From assembly GCA_016700155.1 (NCBI GenBank), contig CP065001.1, positions 2,356,001 to 2,420,000 of the forward strand: DNA of 64,000 nucleotides, in the 5' to 3' direction. The notes beneath the pieces were generated by a model that saw only the letters and a program-made list of their open reading frames with translations, had not been told where the DNA came from and did not search any database. The stretch is from Ignavibacteriales bacterium (GTDB lineage Bacteria; Bacteroidota; Ignavibacteria; Ignavibacteriales; Ignavibacteriaceae). Shown here in pieces: positions 8,322 through 16,562 of the stretch; position 1 is the first letter of the stretch, and every line of letters starts with the position of its first letter. A program made the position numbers and the translations under genes.

Positions 8322-8966
8322 TTACTTTTTTAGCTGCCGAAAATGTTTTATCAGTTCAGGTCTGTTCGCACGTGATATTTCTCTTCCCTGAATCGGAAAA
8401 CCAGCTACACTCCTCGCAAAATGCCTGAGTTGATGAACATTCATACTTTCAACTTCATCAAGTGATACATTATCTAACGACATCATTTCGGACGAATCAG
8501 ATTCTGACTTTGATGATTGTTTTTCTCCCAATGCTTCCTTTCGTAATCTTGCAATTGTATCCTTTGCAGACTCATCAGAAGTTTTAGTTTCAACTACTTG
8601 CACATCTTCCGGCTGTTTTGATTTTTCAACTACAACTTTTTTTGGTTTTTCTTCAACAGTCTCTACCGGAGTTTTCTTGATTAGTTTTTCATCATCAAGT
8701 TCAGGGAACAGGTTGGTCAGCTGTTGATCAGGTTGAGGAATAATATGTGTCGCAACTATTTCACCGACTTTTCTGGCAGCCTCAGCACCAGCTTCAACTG
8801 CAGATTTAACTGCGGCAACGTCACCGACAATTTTTATAGTGATCATTGCCGGATCGGTTCTTTCTTTCCCTATCAATTTGATATTGGAAGTTTTGACCAT
8901 AGCATCAGCAGCTTCAATTGCAGCTACCAATCCCCTTGTTTCAACTAACCCGAAAGCTTTAGGCAT
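8322..8966 (-). CDS. Bacterial microcompartment shell protein with C-terminal extension (BMC domain plus SAP/Rho-N-like tail)
   Basis: Residues 1-88 form a canonical BMC-H domain (FGLVETRGLVAAIEAADAM ... VGDVAAVKSAVEAGAEAA). The remaining 126 residues are a charged low-complexity linker (K/E/S rich) and a compact C-terminal segment (about 165-214) with HQLRHFARS, GFPIQGREIS and RPELIKHF, which resembles a small SAP or Rho-N-type helical fold. The pore-loop position reads RTDPAMI instead of the usual IGGG/IGSG type. It follows the first shell gene by 3 bp. Shell proteins of this kind tile the hexameric facets of microcompartments; the tail may recruit cargo or link to another surface. No enzyme, pentamer or trimer shell gene is nearby. 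Confidence 0.88.
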   Translation of the reverse strand: MPKAFGLVETRGLVAAIEAADAMVKTSNIKLIGKERTDPAMITIKIVGDVAAVKSAVEAGAEAARKVGEIVATHIIPQPDQQLTNLFPELDDEKLIKKTPVETVEEKPKKVVVEKSKQPEDVQVVETKTSDESAKDTIARLRKEALGEKQSSKSESDSSEMMSLDNVSLDEVESMNVHQLRHFARSVAGFPIQGREISRANRPELIKHFRQLKK

Positions 8967-8969
8967 ATT

Positions 8970-9248
8970 TTATTTTTTCTTTGGAAGAATTGATTCAACT
9001 TCAGAATGCGGGCGTGGAATCACATGTACTGAAACAAGTTCTCCTACACGCTGAGCTGCCGCTGCACCAGCATCAGTCGCAGCTTTAACTGCTCCCACAT
9101 CACCGCGAACCATAACGGTTACATAACCGCCGCCGATAGTTTCTTTGCCGATAAGTTCAACTTTTGCAGCTTTAACCATTGCGTCGGCTGCTTCAATTGC
9201 ACCGACCAGCCCCTTTGTTTCGATCATACCAAGTGCGTCAAGCGTCAT
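8970..9248 (-). CDS. Bacterial microcompartment hexameric shell protein (BMC-H, PduA/CsoS1-like)
   Basis: This 92-residue protein is a complete single BMC domain: MIETKGLVGAIEAADAMVKAA, then LIGKETIGGGYVTVMVRGDVGAVKAATDAGAAAA and a short basic tail. The IGGG pore loop is of the usual small-polar type. It is the first gene of a two-gene unit with its own TTGACA/TATTTT promoter (9284-9312), a GGGAG ribosome-binding site and a terminator after the second gene. It would form the bulk facet hexamer. The encapsulated pathway cannot be told from this window. Confidence 0.95.
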   Translation of the reverse strand: MTLDALGMIETKGLVGAIEAADAMVKAAKVELIGKETIGGGYVTVMVRGDVGAVKAATDAGAAAAQRVGELVSVHVIPRPHSEVESILPKKK

Positions 9249-9283
9249 AGAATTGCTCCCAGTTAAGTGAATTTTGTTACTCG

Positions 9284-9312
9284 AAAATAGTTTAGAACGT
9301 ATTCAATGTCAA
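9284..9312 (-). promoter_or_regulatory. Sigma70-type promoter of the microcompartment shell genes
   Basis: On the minus strand a perfect -35 hexamer TTGACA (9307-9312) is separated by 17 bases from TATTTT (9284-9289). The predicted transcript start lies about 30 bases upstream of the first shell gene's ATG, leaving room for its GGGAG ribosome-binding site. Confidence 0.65.
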
Positions 9313-9331
9313 TTTTTGTTTTTATAAGTCA

Positions 9332-9763
9332 CTAGCTATCCAGAAACTCCTGCAGAATTATTGCTGCTGCGTTTGAGTCTATTAATCCTTTATCACGCCT
9401 TCTTGATTTTTTATTCACGGATGCGACTACACGATCCTTCGCAATACTTGATGTAAATGTTTCATCCCAGAAAATTATTTCCAAACCCGTTTTATTTTCC
9501 AGATCTGTTTTAAAGGATTGAAGTTCTTTTACTATTGATGTGCTTGTCCCTTTGTCGTGTTCAGGAAAGCCAAGTATTATTTTTTCGACAGACTGTTCTT
9601 CAATAATTTCTTTCAGTTCTGAAATAAGCCCGGGGTTATTTGGAATCGACTTATATGGTGAAGCGATTAACTGCAGCGGATCACTTAATGCAAGCCCTAT
9701 CCTTTTAATGCCGTAATCAATTGCCAATACTCTTTTATAATCACCGGAAGAATTGTCAGGCAT
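9332..9763 (-). CDS. ruvX: Putative pre-16S rRNA nuclease / Holliday junction resolvase-like protein YqgF
   Basis: The RNase H-like fold is recognisable from VLAIDYGIKRIGLALSDP near the N-terminus, the central IILGFPEHDKGTST segment, FWDETFTS, and the C-terminal DSNAAAIILQEFL, which together supply the expected acidic residues (Asp in IDYG, Asp-Glu in WDET, Asp in DSNA). I start at the ATG at 9763 (MPDNSSGDYKR), which overlaps the rel stop by 8 bp, rather than at a TTG five codons earlier. The family is linked to 16S rRNA 5'-end maturation in E. coli. It is the second gene after rel. Confidence 0.9.
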   Translation of the reverse strand: MPDNSSGDYKRVLAIDYGIKRIGLALSDPLQLIASPYKSIPNNPGLISELKEIIEEQSVEKIILGFPEHDKGTSTSIVKELQSFKTDLENKTGLEIIFWDETFTSSIAKDRVVASVNKKSRRRDKGLIDSNAAAIILQEFLDS

Positions 9764-11927
9764 ATTCAAACCGTTCAACGGAATAAACCCCTTTTAATTT
9801 TTTTAGCCGTTCAATTATCCTGTTGAGATGTTCAAGGTCATGAACATAAACTGTTACGTTGCCGTCAAATGTTGAATCACTTGTGTTTATGTTAATCGAT
9901 TTGATGTTAGTATTCTGGTATGAAACGATAGCGTGAGAAATTTCATTCAATATTCCGGGGCTGTCTTCGCCCATTACTGTTAAGCCTGCAACAAATAATG
10001 ATGTTTCAGTTTTGGGCCAATGAACAGGAACAAGTTTGCTTTCATCTGTCTGAGTTATTTTTATCAGGTTGTTACATGTTTTCCTGTGGATTTTTATTCC
10101 TTCTCCAACCGTTATATAACCGATTATAGGATCACCGGGAATGGGGCTGCAGCATTTTGCGTAAGAATACATTATGCCGGAATCTTTTCCGTCAATTACA
10201 ACGCCGCCGACATCAGCGCGGGAAATATTCGCAAAGTTATCAAACTCGAGTACAGGCGCCCTGTCTTTTCTTTCCTTTTCCCTTGTTGCGGTAAGCACTT
10301 CATCAATGTTTAGTTTACCCTGTGCAATCGCTTTGAAGAACTGGCGGGGATTATCATACTTAAGATTTGTAACCAGCTTTGTAATGTCACTCTGGGTAAA
10401 TACAAGTTTGAGTTTTTTGATTTTCTTTTCCCAGACTTCCTTACCTGAGTTTATTATCTCTTCCTCTTCTTTGTTGATCCATTTCCGGATTGCGGATTTG
10501 GCTTTGTGAGTCGTGACAAACTTTAACCAGTTTTTATTCGGATGCTGGTTCTTTGATGAAATGATTTCTACCTGGTCACCGCTATGTAATACAGTATCAA
10601 GAGGAACTATTTTTCCGTTTATCTTTGCGCCAATACAGTGATAACCAACCTTACTGTGAATCTCAAACGCAAAATCAACCGGAGTGGAATTAACAGGCAG
10701 TCTTCTTAATTCACCCTTTGGTGTGAACACATAAATTTCATCCTGGTAAAGATTGAGTTTAAAACTTTCCAGCAGTTCTTTTCTTGCATCTTCTTTGGAA
10801 GCGTTTTCAAAAATATCTCTTATCCAGTTTACCCAGTTCTCCAGATCCTTGTCCGAAGCACTTTTATTTTCTTTATATCGCCAGTGTGCTGCAACACCTT
10901 TCTCAGCAACTTCGTGCATTTTGTTTGTTCTGATCTGAACTTCTACAAGTCTGCCTTCGGGACCCACAACTGTTGTGTGTATTGACTGGTAATTATTTGT
11001 TTTGGGAATTGAAATGTAATCCTTAAACCTGTCAGGCACCGGAAGATACATCTGGTTAACAATTCCGAGTGTTGTATAACAATCGTATGAGTTTTCCGTA
11101 TCAAGAATTATTCTAACAGCAAACAGATCATAGATTTCTTCAAACGGTTTGTTACGCCTTACCATCTTCCTGTAAATGCTGTACAGATGTTTGGGTCTGC
11201 CGCTTATTTCATAAAGTAGTTTGTTTTCAGTCAGTTTATCTTTTATGGGATCACTGAATTTTTTTATATATGATTCCCGTTCTTTCCTTTTGCCGATCAC
11301 TTTCTTTACAAGGTCCTCATAAGCTTCCCTGTTTAAGTATTTAAAGGAAAGATCTTCAAGTTCCCATTTTACTTTACCGAGACCGAACCTGTTTGCAAAG
11401 GGTGCGTATATCTCAAGTGTTTCCTGTGCAATCCTTCTTTGCTTATCAGGATTAACAAATTCAAGAGTCCGCATATTATGAAGACGGTCAGCAAACTTTA
11501 CAAGTATAACCCGAACATCTTTCACCATTGAAAGAAGAAGCTTTCTGTAATTTTCTGCTTTCGTAAAATCCTGACCTTTAAAGATGCCGCTTATCTTTGT
11601 TACACCGTCAACAATTTCCGCAACTTCTTTCCCGAATTCTTTAGCAAGCATTTCAAGATTAAAATCTGTATCCTCAACCACATCGTGAAGCAAGCTTGAA
11701 ATTACTGTAACGTCATCAAGGGGAAATTCTTCCGCAACGATCATTGAGACTTCGAACGGATGAGTAAAGTACGGATCACCGGAAGCACGAAGGTCGTTCT
11801 TGTGCGCTTCCATTGCATACTCAAACGCTTTGGCTACTTTTACTTCGTCAACTGATGGCAGGTGATTCCTGCAGGCTGCCAGTAATTGATCAAGACTCTT
11901 TTTATTTATTATTGCAGGTGTACTCAA
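9756..11927 (-). CDS. rel: Bifunctional (p)ppGpp synthetase/hydrolase, Rel/SpoT family
   Basis: The 723-residue protein has the full long-RSH architecture. An N-terminal HD hydrolase domain retains His56 and His81-Asp82 (SLLHDVVEDT). The synthetase domain carries RFKDYI (300-305) and TNNYQSIHT. It is followed by a TGS domain (about 400-460, EIYVFTPKGELRRLP), a zinc-finger-type helical region (YAKCCSPIPGDPI) and a C-terminal ACT domain (about 645-723). The RxKD motif is the one associated with bifunctional Rel enzymes, and the HD motif is intact, so both ppGpp synthesis and hydrolysis are expected. It overlaps ruvX at its 3' end. Confidence 0.97.
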   Translation of the reverse strand: MSTPAIINKKSLDQLLAACRNHLPSVDEVKVAKAFEYAMEAHKNDLRASGDPYFTHPFEVSMIVAEEFPLDDVTVISSLLHDVVEDTDFNLEMLAKEFGKEVAEIVDGVTKISGIFKGQDFTKAENYRKLLLSMVKDVRVILVKFADRLHNMRTLEFVNPDKQRRIAQETLEIYAPFANRFGLGKVKWELEDLSFKYLNREAYEDLVKKVIGKRKERESYIKKFSDPIKDKLTENKLLYEISGRPKHLYSIYRKMVRRNKPFEEIYDLFAVRIILDTENSYDCYTTLGIVNQMYLPVPDRFKDYISIPKTNNYQSIHTTVVGPEGRLVEVQIRTNKMHEVAEKGVAAHWRYKENKSASDKDLENWVNWIRDIFENASKEDARKELLESFKLNLYQDEIYVFTPKGELRRLPVNSTPVDFAFEIHSKVGYHCIGAKINGKIVPLDTVLHSGDQVEIISSKNQHPNKNWLKFVTTHKAKSAIRKWINKEEEEIINSGKEVWEKKIKKLKLVFTQSDITKLVTNLKYDNPRQFFKAIAQGKLNIDEVLTATREKERKDRAPVLEFDNFANISRADVGGVVIDGKDSGIMYSYAKCCSPIPGDPIIGYITVGEGIKIHRKTCNNLIKITQTDESKLVPVHWPKTETSLFVAGLTVMGEDSPGILNEISHAIVSYQNTNIKSININTSDSTFDGNVTVYVHDLEHLNRIIERLKKLKGVYSVERFEYA

Positions 11928-11998
11928 TCCGCACTTGTTTTATGAATTGGGATAATTTAATCTATTTTAATCAATTGGGAAAGTCAGGCAATATCCCG

Positions 11999-13048
11999 TT
12001 AACGACTTAACTCTTTTCTCAGGATTTCCACCCTTTCCAATCTGTCTTCGAGTTGCTCACGTACATAAGGCGTTAAATCTTTTATTGAAAGAATTTCATC
12101 ACAGAGCTTTAGTGCTTTTTTCTTCTCACCTAATTTTACAAGCTGCTGTGCAATTTTATGTTTAAGCACTATTTCATTAAAGTGATTTGAAAGTCCCTGC
12201 ATTGGGAATGACTGCAGGATATCACCATAAACCTCTATTGATTTTTTAATATCAATATTTTCATAAGCTCGTGCTAAACCCCATTTGAAAACCCGGCATT
12301 GAGGATAATCTTTCAGTATTGATTCTGCAAGCCTGACTGCTTCAACCGGGCGCTGCTGATCAATATAAATCCAGATCAACGAGTTTATTGCAAGATGCGT
12401 ATTATAAGTTGAACGTCTTAAGGCATTCTCAAGAAGGGCTACACCTTCATCACGATCATCGCTGACAAATGGAAGCCAATGCAGAAATTCAGTTTTCCTG
12501 CTTTTCCAATACCTGTAAGTGCCGATTGCAATGTATGCTTCATGAAATTCCGGATTGAGTTCAATACAGTTTTCAAAGTAATCAACTGAGCTTAACCCTG
12601 ATGACATAGCAGAAAAATAATTTTCCCTGATTGCATGAAAGTATGCGGAGTAACCTTCAGCTAAAGCGACAAAATAGTTGTACCATAAATTTCGGGAATC
12701 TTTATCAAGCAGAGATTTAGCTTGTATATATGCATCATCTAAAAGTCCTTCAATACTCTTCTCATCGATCTGTTCACCGTAATCATAAGACCTGGCAATA
12801 TGAGTGGCGGCGATATATATTTTCCCTAATGGTAATTGCGGATAGTCTCTATCCATTTTACTAAAAAGCGATAATGCATTATCATAATCCTGCTGAACAA
12901 TTTTTTTTATTCCGTCTTTTAATAACAAATGAATTGATTCATCAGGATAGTTTTGACCCAACACCGTAAAATTATTAACGAGAAAGAATAAGAGAAAGAA
13001 AATGTTGAATGAAATTTTAGAGTGTACCAAATGTTCTGTCTCCTGCAT
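11999..13048 (-). CDS. Exported TPR-repeat protein of unknown function
   Basis: About 340 residues with an N-terminal signal sequence (ISFNIFFLLFFLVNNFTVLGQ) followed by TPR-like helical repeats (for example residues 45-75, DYDNALSLFSKM; 170-195, HEAYIAIGTYRYWKSRKTEF; 300-335). The longest reading begins at an ATG 32 bp inside upp. A TTG six codons later (VHSKISFNIFF) has an AGGAG site nine bases upstream and may be the true start. A soluble periplasmic or surface scaffold is likely. Gene order with upp suggests co-transcription, but no functional link is evident. Confidence 0.75.
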   Translation of the reverse strand: MQETEHLVHSKISFNIFFLLFFLVNNFTVLGQNYPDESIHLLLKDGIKKIVQQDYDNALSLFSKMDRDYPQLPLGKIYIAATHIARSYDYGEQIDEKSIEGLLDDAYIQAKSLLDKDSRNLWYNYFVALAEGYSAYFHAIRENYFSAMSSGLSSVDYFENCIELNPEFHEAYIAIGTYRYWKSRKTEFLHWLPFVSDDRDEGVALLENALRRSTYNTHLAINSLIWIYIDQQRPVEAVRLAESILKDYPQCRVFKWGLARAYENIDIKKSIEVYGDILQSFPMQGLSNHFNEIVLKHKIAQQLVKLGEKKKALKLCDEILSIKDLTPYVREQLEDRLERVEILRKELSR

Positions 13049-13649
13049 CGCCTAAACCGGGCAGTATATATCCTTTATCATTTAATTCCCTGTCTAATGC
13101 TGCGCCAAATATTTTAACGTCAGGATGGTCGTTTGAAATCCGATCAACGCCTTTTGGTGCTGCAACCAGGCATGCAAATACAATATCAATTGCGCCGCGT
13201 TTCTTCAAATACTTAATCGCTTCCGACGCGCTGCCGCCGGTAGCAAGCATAGGATCAAGCAAAATTACTTTTGATCTGCTAATGTCCTTCGGTGTTTTAT
13301 AATAGTATTCAACCGGAGTTAGAGTTTCTTCATCCCTTTGCAAACCTATGTGACCGACTTTTGCTTCGGGAATTAATTCTATAAACCCGCTTACCATTCC
13401 AAGTCCGGCACGAAGCACTGGTACAAGAACAACGTCCTGGTTTAATCTATGTCCTGTTGTTGATTCAAGAGGAGTATTTAGATTGAACTCACTTAGTTTT
13501 AATCCCTTGCCGATTTCCACAGCAAGAACATTTGCCAACCGCTTTACTGCACCTCGGAATGATTCCTGTTGTGTGTTTACATCACGAAGTATTGATACAT
13601 CTCTTTTAACTAATGGATGTTCAATCAGAATAAAATTATTTTTTTTCAT
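13017..13649 (-). CDS. upp: Uracil phosphoribosyltransferase
   Basis: The 210-residue protein salvages uracil to UMP using PRPP. Motifs in order: VLRAGLGMVSG (uracil PRTases), HIGLQRDEETLTPVEYY, the PRPP-binding loop VILLDPMLATGGSA (about 128-141) and the C-terminal PGLGDAGDRTFGT that contacts uracil. Length is as expected. It is preceded by the flavoprotein gene with a 9 bp gap, so it is in a der-flavoprotein-upp-TPR transcription unit. Confidence 0.96.
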   Translation of the reverse strand: MKKNNFILIEHPLVKRDVSILRDVNTQQESFRGAVKRLANVLAVEIGKGLKLSEFNLNTPLESTTGHRLNQDVVLVPVLRAGLGMVSGFIELIPEAKVGHIGLQRDEETLTPVEYYYKTPKDISRSKVILLDPMLATGGSASEAIKYLKKRGAIDIVFACLVAAPKGVDRISNDHPDVKIFGAALDRELNDKGYILPGLGDAGDRTFGTL

Positions 13650-13658
13650 AAATATTTT

Positions 13659-15014
13659 TTAAACGTTTAAAGATTTTCTGCCTAATACTGATAATAAATT
13701 TTTAAATGATGACAGCGGAGGTGTATAGTTAAAATTGATTTTTGAAAGAACTGATATTTCCTGTCCTGCTGAAATCAATCCTGAAATTAGATCACTGTAG
13801 CCTGACACTTCCCTTCCTCCAAAGAAAGATGCGCCGAGAATTTTTTTGTTATCAGTTGAGAATAATATTTTTCCATATACATTTTCAGCGCCGGGCATTA
13901 CGGTTACGAGATTCGGAACAGAGGCATCGACATATTTAAAACTTATTCGCTGTGATTTTGCTTCTTCAGTTGTTATTCCGCAGGAAGCAAAATATTTATC
14001 GAATATTTTTACTGAAATATTTTTAACAACCGGATTTGTCCTGATATTTTCACCGGCGGCATTTGCGCCTGCAATGTGCCCGTAATCTCTTGAGAAAGTT
14101 GCAAGCGGGATAACCTCATATCGTCTCGTTACAAAATTCATTACTTCAATACAATCACCTGCGGCATAAATATTTGAATCACTTGTGTTTAGTTTATTAT
14201 CAACTCTTATTCCGCCTGATCTGCCGATTTCGATTTTAGATTTTTCAAATAATGATGTATCGGGCTTTACTCCCGCTGTAACAAAGTAAACATCATATTC
14301 TAAAACTCTTCCGTCAAGTTTAATACTTCTGATTTTGTTCTGCTCAATAAATGGTTTTATATCAGCAGCATTTGAATAAAAGTTCACATCTTTTTTATTC
14401 AACAATTCATTTATTAGTAATTGAATTTCTTTCTCAGCGGATGGAAAAGGATGTGAGTTCTTTTCAAACAGAGATGTTTCAATACCTGTTGAACGAAGTG
14501 CATCGACCATTTCAAGTCCGAGTAAACCCGCGCCAACAACAGCGGCTGATTTAACCTGGTTGTTTTTTTTGTATTCTAAATATTTTTTAAGGTCAGGGAT
14601 GGATTTAATATAAAATACATTTTTAAGGAACGGATCAAACTTCGGCAGCTCAATACTTTTTGAACCCGTTGTGATAATTAATTTGTCATAAGAATTATTT
14701 TTTGTTTCACCAGTTATCAGATCACGAACAGAAATATTTTTTTTCTGTCTGTCGATTGATTCCACCAAATGGTTAACAAAAACTCGTACACTTTTTTCAG
14801 ATGAGAATTTTTCAGGATCATAAAAAATAAGTTTTCTATAGTCTTCAATATCGCCAGAAATCACATACGGAATTTCACAAACGCCGGTTGATATGTAAGG
14901 AGATTTTTCGAAGAGAATAACATCAGTAACAGGACTAACCCGTTTTGCTTTGGCAGCCGCAGCCGCTCCCGCAGCGCTTCCGCCAATGATTATTATTCTA
15001 GCGGGGTGAATCAT
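13659..15014 (-). CDS. CoA-disulfide reductase / NADH oxidase-like FAD-dependent pyridine-nucleotide disulfide oxidoreductase
   Basis: The 451-residue protein has an FAD dinucleotide motif (IIIIGGSAAGAAAAAKAKR, residues 7-25), a redox-active-type single cysteine, Cys46 in STGVCEIPYV, an NAD(P) motif at about 157-180 (AAVVGAGLLGLEMVDAL), the FAD-binding IYAAGDC and a C-terminal dimerisation domain. The isolated Cys in the SxGxCxxPY context is typical of CoA-disulfide reductase and NADH oxidase/peroxidase rather than of the CxxxxC glutathione reductases. It may reduce CoA disulfide or polysulfide, or oxidise NADH with oxygen; sequence alone does not decide. It overlaps der by 4 bp. Confidence 0.82.
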   Translation of the reverse strand: MIHPARIIIIGGSAAGAAAAAKAKRVSPVTDVILFEKSPYISTGVCEIPYVISGDIEDYRKLIFYDPEKFSSEKSVRVFVNHLVESIDRQKKNISVRDLITGETKNNSYDKLIITTGSKSIELPKFDPFLKNVFYIKSIPDLKKYLEYKKNNQVKSAAVVGAGLLGLEMVDALRSTGIETSLFEKNSHPFPSAEKEIQLLINELLNKKDVNFYSNAADIKPFIEQNKIRSIKLDGRVLEYDVYFVTAGVKPDTSLFEKSKIEIGRSGGIRVDNKLNTSDSNIYAAGDCIEVMNFVTRRYEVIPLATFSRDYGHIAGANAAGENIRTNPVVKNISVKIFDKYFASCGITTEEAKSQRISFKYVDASVPNLVTVMPGAENVYGKILFSTDNKKILGASFFGGREVSGYSDLISGLISAGQEISVLSKINFNYTPPLSSFKNLLSVLGRKSLNV

Positions 15015-16321
15015 TTTTCTTTAAAGCTTAGAGTGATCGCAACACCGTTAAAACCGAATTTCTTTCTTATGAGTTTCTCTAAAAATCTTCTGTAATGTTC
15101 CTGGATTTCCTTCGGGTAATTTGTGAAGAAAAGAAAAACCGGGTAATGATCCCCCACCTGTGTAATGTATTTTATCTTTACTTCTTTCCCTGTGTGAGTA
15201 GATGCTGGTGGATTTCTTTCTATTTCAGGAAGCAATGTTTCATTCAATTCACTCGTCGGGATTTTTTTCTTTCTCTCATCACTGATTGAAATGCAAAGAT
15301 CGATCAGTTTGTAAATACGCTGTTTGGTTAATGCCGAAATAAATATGATAGGAAAATAATCTATCGACCCTGCTTTATCCCTGATATTTTTCTCGAACTC
15401 TTTTGCAGTGTTGGTTTCTTTTTCGATAAGGTCCCACTTGTTTACAGCGAGTATAATTCCCTTGCGCCAGCGTACCGCTTCATCAATTATTTTCTGGTCC
15501 TGTTTTTCTATTCCCATCATAGCATCAAGAACAATTACAACGACATCACTTTCACCTATTGCTTTAAGGCTTCTGAGAGTAGAAAAGAATTCGATACTCT
15601 CCTCGACACGCTTTTTCTTTCTTAATCCGGCAGTGTCAACAAGAATAATTTCTCTTCCGTAATATTTCAGAATCGAATCAAGACTGTCTCTTGTCGTTCC
15701 GGGAATATCGGTTACAATACTTCTGTCGTGACCAAGCAATGCGTTAGTCAAAGATGACTTCCCAACATTCGGTCTGCCGACTATCGCAATCTTTAATCGT
15801 GGATCTTCATCACCTTCTTTTTTAACGGCGAACTCGGAAGTAAGTTCATCCAGAAAATCGCCGATCATTCTTCCTACTAATGCTGAGACCTGGTAAACTT
15901 TATCAATGCCGAGCGAATAAAATTCAGCGGCGAGGTTATCCTGTTTTTCCGAGTCAACTTTATTTACTAGAAGAAAAAATTTTTTGTTTGAGACACGCAG
16001 CATTCTTGCTATCTCAACATCCATAGGATTGAGTCCGGCTTTTGCATCAACGAGAAAAATTATTGCGTCGGATTCAGCGACTGCGATCTCTACCTGCTCA
16101 CGTATTGCGGTTTCAAAAAGATCGGGTGAGTTTGGAACATACCCGCCTGTATCAATCAGGCGGAATTCTTTTCCAGCCCATTCCACTTCGCCGTAATTGC
16201 GGTCGCGGGTTACTCCGCTTACGTCATCTACAATTGCGTCGCGTTTGCCGACAAGCCTGTTGAATAAAGTTGATTTGCCGACGTTCGGTCGTCCTACTAT
16301 AACTACTAATGGTGTATTCAT
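15011..16321 (-). CDS. der: Ribosome-associated GTPase Der (EngA)
   Basis: The 436-residue protein has two tandem GTPase domains. The first carries GRPNVGKST (9-17) with DTGGYV and NKVD. The second (about 176-345) carries GRPNVGKSS, DTAGLRKKKR and NKWD. A KH-like C-terminal domain ends in KFGFNGVAITLSFKEK. This double-G-domain layout is unique to Der, required for 50S subunit assembly. It is the first gene of a minus-strand unit followed by the flavoprotein (4 bp overlap) and upp. Confidence 0.97.
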   Translation of the reverse strand: MNTPLVVIVGRPNVGKSTLFNRLVGKRDAIVDDVSGVTRDRNYGEVEWAGKEFRLIDTGGYVPNSPDLFETAIREQVEIAVAESDAIIFLVDAKAGLNPMDVEIARMLRVSNKKFFLLVNKVDSEKQDNLAAEFYSLGIDKVYQVSALVGRMIGDFLDELTSEFAVKKEGDEDPRLKIAIVGRPNVGKSSLTNALLGHDRSIVTDIPGTTRDSLDSILKYYGREIILVDTAGLRKKKRVEESIEFFSTLRSLKAIGESDVVVIVLDAMMGIEKQDQKIIDEAVRWRKGIILAVNKWDLIEKETNTAKEFEKNIRDKAGSIDYFPIIFISALTKQRIYKLIDLCISISDERKKKIPTSELNETLLPEIERNPPASTHTGKEVKIKYITQVGDHYPVFLFFTNYPKEIQEHYRRFLEKLIRKKFGFNGVAITLSFKEK

Positions 16322-16377
16322 AAAGTAAAAATAAGGATAATGAGGCAGGAATAAAATTTTAGATTTTTAGCGGATTG

Positions 16378-16490
16378 TCTTTGTGCCCTTTGCGTTTTCT
16401 TTGCGTTCTTTGTGGTATAAAAAAGAGCACTAACCACAAAGCGCAGAAAGCGAAACTCAATCATCTTTGCTTTTCACAAAGTTTGCAAAG
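16378..16490. repeat. Dispersed palindromic repeat of the CTTTGTG type, copy 1
   Basis: The interval between der and the porin gene is built of variants of CTTTGTG/CTTTGCG and their complements. A clear hairpin has arms CTTTGTGGT (16408-16416) and ACCACAAAG (16433-16441), extended imperfectly outward by GCGTT/GCGCAGAAAGCG. A related copy lies at 19758-19838. A 63-codon reading frame through it is a by-product of the repeat and not a gene. Confidence 0.6.
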
Positions 16491-16562
16491 AGATAAAGTT
16501 CTTCTCTTTTATTATATTCGCAGCAAGGTTCGGGACATCTTTCCAACAACAAAATTTATAAT

